This document shows positions 61,610-64,000 of a stretch of 64,000 nucleotides of DNA, piece by piece. The notes beneath the pieces were generated by a model, which searched no databases, had not been told where the DNA came from, and saw nothing but the letters and a program-made list of their open reading frames with translations. This DNA is from Oscillospiraceae bacterium (GTDB taxonomy: Bacteria > Bacillota > Clostridia > Oscillospirales > Acutalibacteraceae). The first letter of the stretch is position 1; the number at the start of each line of letters is the position of its first letter. The DNA lies in the NCBI GenBank assembly GCA_015066625.1, contig SVOC01000011.1:1-64000 (forward strand), written 5' to 3'. A program made the position numbers and the translations under genes.

Positions 61610-62224
61610 ATGATTAAAAATGTTATCTTTGATTTGGGGAAAGTTTTAATCAATAACGACCCGAGCGAATATTTAAGAAAATACGGATATGATGAAGAAA
61701 AATATCAGGCTTTGCTCGATGCAATATGGACAGATTCTCTTTGGGGAGATATGGATGTAGCGAAGTATGAGAGCTTCAAGGATATTATCGAAATCTATGT
61801 TGATAAACATAAGGAGTTAGAGCCTGAACTCAGAAGATTTTTTGCCGAAGATTGGATGTCGCTTTATGTTACACATGACGACACGGTGGAATTCTATAAT
61901 GAAGTTTACAGTCAGGGTTATGATATTTATCTGCTTACAAATTTCTCAAAAGACGGATATGAATACATCAGCAATAAATTTGATTTCTTCAAAAAAGCAA
62001 AGGGTGCTGTTGTTTCATCACATTTAAAAATTGCAAAACCCGATATGAGAGTTTATAAATACCTCTTGGATACATATAATCTCAATCCCGATAAATGTAT
62101 TTTTATTGATGATTCGGTTGCAAATATCAATGCCGCAAATGAACTCGGTATACACGGAATTGTTTATACGGATATTGAGAGTTTGAGAAAAGATTTTAAA
62201 ATGATTACTGAAACTGAAAGGTAA
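61610..62224 (+). CDS. HAD-superfamily hydrolase
   Basis: 204 residues, TAGGAGTTGTTTCA upstream. HAD motif I is FDLGKVLI (nucleophile Asp8, DxG form as in sugar-phosphate phosphatases of the YihX type), motif II LLTNFS, motif III Lys in KIAKPD and motif IV FIDDSVANI. It likely dephosphorylates a sugar phosphate. Followed after 4 bases by an unknown gene on the same strand. Confidence 0.85.
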   Translation: MIKNVIFDLGKVLINNDPSEYLRKYGYDEEKYQALLDAIWTDSLWGDMDVAKYESFKDIIEIYVDKHKELEPELRRFFAEDWMSLYVTHDDTVEFYNEVYSQGYDIYLLTNFSKDGYEYISNKFDFFKKAKGAVVSSHLKIAKPDMRVYKYLLDTYNLNPDKCIFIDDSVANINAANELGIHGIVYTDIESLRKDFKMITETER

Positions 62225-62228
62225 TTCT

Positions 62229-62705
62229 ATGAACGAAAACATTATTGATTACATAAGTGAGAATTTAAACGATGATATTAAACAGAATGCTTTAGATTTT
62301 GTAAATTATTTGCAGAGTAGCAATGTTGAGTTTCTAAAAGACAACGGCTATTGGAAAGACAAAATATATTTTCTTTGCAAATTTAACGGTGAATATGTTT
62401 GTTTTATTGCAATTAAAGATCCTGACGAGCCTCATAACGATTGGACTATTTGGTCTGAGGACAGCAATGCCTTTGAAGATGTAATTGCCGATGAGAATGT
62501 AAAAAATGCAGCATGGAAATATGTTGATCATTGCGGCAAGTGCGGTTCTTGCGGTGGAGGAAAAACAAAAAATATTTTCGGTAAAATTTTTGACGATGTA
62601 TGTGGTTGTACTTTCCGTATTGATAATGCCAATAAAAACGATTTGCCGTTTTTGAAGAAAATGATTGAATTGCGTATCTCTGAAATTAGAAGAAAAACTA
62701 TATAA
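62229..62705 (+). CDS. Unknown protein with a CGKCGSCGGG cluster
   Basis: 158 residues. The weak ribosome site (GAAAGGTAATTCT) overlaps the end of the previous gene. The N-terminal part is acidic and helical. The middle reads like a small beta domain (KDKIYFLCKFNGEYVCFIAIKD). The Cys cluster HCGKCGSCGGGKTKN (about 99-113) with CGC at 128-130 could bind a metal or an Fe-S cluster. I do not recognise the family. It sits in a run of small genes with a PNPOx-like protein and a methyltransferase. Confidence 0.65.
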   Translation: MNENIIDYISENLNDDIKQNALDFVNYLQSSNVEFLKDNGYWKDKIYFLCKFNGEYVCFIAIKDPDEPHNDWTIWSEDSNAFEDVIADENVKNAAWKYVDHCGKCGSCGGGKTKNIFGKIFDDVCGCTFRIDNANKNDLPFLKKMIELRISEIRRKTI

Positions 62706-62722
62706 GTTATCGAGGATAATGT

Positions 62723-63133
62723 ATGAACAAAGATTTTGATAACATATTGAAAGAGTGTTTCAGTACTGACTCTCTTATTTCTGTCGCTACTGTTGACGAA
62801 AAGGGAAAGCCGTGGGTCAGAATTGTTGATGCAATTTATATTGACGGAGCTTTCTATACAATTACAAACGCTGCAACCAATAAGATGAAACATATTAACG
62901 CCAATCCTGTTGTTGGTATTTGCGGTGAATGGTTTTCGGGACATGGCAAAGCTGAAAGTTTAGGATATATTCGCAAAGAAGAAAATAAAGATTTGGCTGA
63001 CAAGTTGAGGAATGCGTTTGCTTCTTGGTATAATAATGGTCACACCGATGAAGGTGATGTTAATACAATTATTCTGAAAATAATCGTTACAGACGGTATT
63101 GTATATAAAGACGGAAAAAGATTTGAATTTTAA
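62723..63133 (+). CDS. Pyridoxamine 5'-phosphate oxidase-like flavoprotein
   Basis: 136 residues, TCGAGGATAATGT upstream. A short split-barrel PNPOx-type fold: SLISVATVDEKGKPWVRIVDAIYIDGAFYTITN with the FMN-binding strands. Too short and lacking the motifs for true vitamin B6 biosynthesis; family members are general flavin or F420-type redox proteins. It ends 13 bases before the methyltransferase gene. Confidence 0.85.
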   Translation: MNKDFDNILKECFSTDSLISVATVDEKGKPWVRIVDAIYIDGAFYTITNAATNKMKHINANPVVGICGEWFSGHGKAESLGYIRKEENKDLADKLRNAFASWYNNGHTDEGDVNTIILKIIVTDGIVYKDGKRFEF

Positions 63134-63146
63134 CGGAGTTATTCTT

Positions 63147-63929
63147 ATGAACTTGCTTAAAGAAAGTGAAATGTTCAACCAAGCGGCAGAGTATTACGAT
63201 AAATACAGACCCGGTTATCCTGAAGAAATTATAGATTCTTTAATATCTGTTACAGGAATCTCCAATGGCTCTGATTTGTTGGAGATAGGTTGCGGGAGTG
63301 GTAAGGCAACCGCACAGTTTGCCGGAAACGGTTTTACCATTTTGGGTATTGACCCCGGTGAAGATTTGGTTCGTATCGGTAACGAACGATTCAAAAACGA
63401 AAACATCAATTTTGTTCAGGGTAGATTTGAAGAACACGATTTTGTTCAGAAAAAGTTTGATGTTATATATGCGGCTCAATCGTTCCATTGGGTGCCTCAG
63501 CCAATCGGATATAAAAAGTGTGCTGAGATTCTGAAGGATAACGGTTACATAGCTTTGTTCTGGAATATGTATGTTCTTTATGACAACGATTTGGACAAAG
63601 AACTGCTTGAAATATCAAAACGATATGGCGGTATAGCAGATTTCGTTACGGAATCCGAATGTGAAAACAGAATCGCTGCTATTGTGTCACAAATAGTTAA
63701 TTCTGAACTTTTTGAAAAGCCGACTGTAATCAGAAAACTGTGGAAACAAAACTATACTGCTGATGAATTTTACGGTTTTGCTTTGACGGGAAATAGATTT
63801 ATGCAGAATTCAGATGAAGATAAGAAAAGAGCATTTAACGATATTGTTGCGTTAGCTGAAAAGAACGGCGGAATAATTGAACGCCCGTATTTATGTGTGC
63901 TTTATATAGCAAAGAAAAAAGCAGTTTAA
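63147..63929 (+). CDS. Class I SAM-dependent methyltransferase
   Basis: 260 residues from the ATG at 63147 (CGGAGTTATTCTT upstream). Methyltransferase motif I reads LLEIGCGSGKAT (44-55), then ILGIDPGEDL and FDVIYAAQSFHWV. The N-terminal FNQAAEYYDKYRPGYPEEI is shared by many small-molecule methyltransferases of this type. The substrate is unknown. It is the last gene of a run of unrelated small genes. Confidence 0.88.
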   Translation: MNLLKESEMFNQAAEYYDKYRPGYPEEIIDSLISVTGISNGSDLLEIGCGSGKATAQFAGNGFTILGIDPGEDLVRIGNERFKNENINFVQGRFEEHDFVQKKFDVIYAAQSFHWVPQPIGYKKCAEILKDNGYIALFWNMYVLYDNDLDKELLEISKRYGGIADFVTESECENRIAAIVSQIVNSELFEKPTVIRKLWKQNYTADEFYGFALTGNRFMQNSDEDKKRAFNDIVALAEKNGGIIERPYLCVLYIAKKKAV

Positions 63930-63991
63930 ATTTGTCCATATAAATCAAGAAACGTAATTGATTTACTGTTATCATATTTCAAGGGTGCCTT

Positions 63992-64000
63992 ATGAACGAT
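63992..64000 (+). CDS. First codons of a gene cut by the window edge
   Basis: ATG at 63992 preceded by AAGGGTG, followed only by codons for Asn and Asp. The product cannot be told. Confidence 0.35.

Noticed and set aside
1-64000. CRISPR array or rRNA operon
   Set aside because: No regularly spaced direct repeats and no rRNA-like sequence were seen; the only repeats are short inverted or tandem units described above.

Overview
The window looks like a chromosomal contig from a spore-forming, gut-type Clostridia (Oscillospirales/Ruminococcaceae-like), inferred from gene content and not from any database match. The DNA is moderately AT-rich, promoters follow TTGACA-N16/17-TATAAT, ribosome sites are strong GGAGG types, TTG and GTG starts are common, and spoIVA and a YlmC/YmxH-type gene are present together with a T-box leader and Firmicutes-style gene order (gdpP-rplI-dnaB, tilS-hpt-ftsH).

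Layout. 1-4800 is an accessory segment: an open reading frame running off the left edge that joins an AbiEi-antitoxin-like helix-turn-helix to a sialidase-like beta-propeller, a gene-free stretch rich in inverted repeats, two tyrosine recombinases that converge tail to tail, a small excisionase-like gene and a tRNA-Pro that is a plausible integration target. 4900-8150 holds a pfkB-trmB-kinase operon and a divergent MraY-type transferase. 8150-12400 is a sugar ABC importer operon carrying its own ATPase. 12480-15970 has a glutamine synthetase with an E. coli-like C-terminus, then thioredoxin overlapping a GH110-like galactosidase. 16000-21030 is the most unusual locus: a T-box-controlled operon encoding aspartyl-tRNA synthetase fused to GatC, then a GatA that has lost its amidase triad, then an intact-looking GatB. 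21190-28100 carries an AI-2E-type exporter, an amino-acid permease, a small lipoprotein, spoIVA, a secreted hydrolase and RNase HI. 28220-40140 has a nucleotidyltransferase/phosphomutase-like fusion and a long housekeeping operon (RNase J, GdpP, L9, DnaB, TilS, Hpt, FtsH) that ends against a long imperfect palindrome. 40450-43340 is a zinc/manganese importer with a Fur-family regulator. 43480-54430 mixes secreted enzymes (metallophosphoesterase, GH5, lipase), a parvulin, an RluA enzyme, RadC, an iron alcohol dehydrogenase and a membrane-anchored XRE regulator. 54430-55310 contains a small transcription unit with a 44-residue ORF and structured RNA, then the YlmC-like gene. 55400-60370 is a nitroreductase divergent from a MarR-regulated heterodimeric ABC exporter. 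60400-64000 has an ECF sigma/anti-sigma-like pair and four small metabolic or unknown genes, and stops at the first codons of another gene.

How the genes work together. The strongest candidate for an undescribed system is 16007-21034. AspRS fused to GatC would deliver Asp-tRNA(Asn) directly to GatB, while the GatA scaffold seems unable to release ammonia from glutamine. The complex may therefore use free ammonium or another ammonia donor. This is inferred from sequence. The absence of the catalytic residues and the fusion itself can be read directly.
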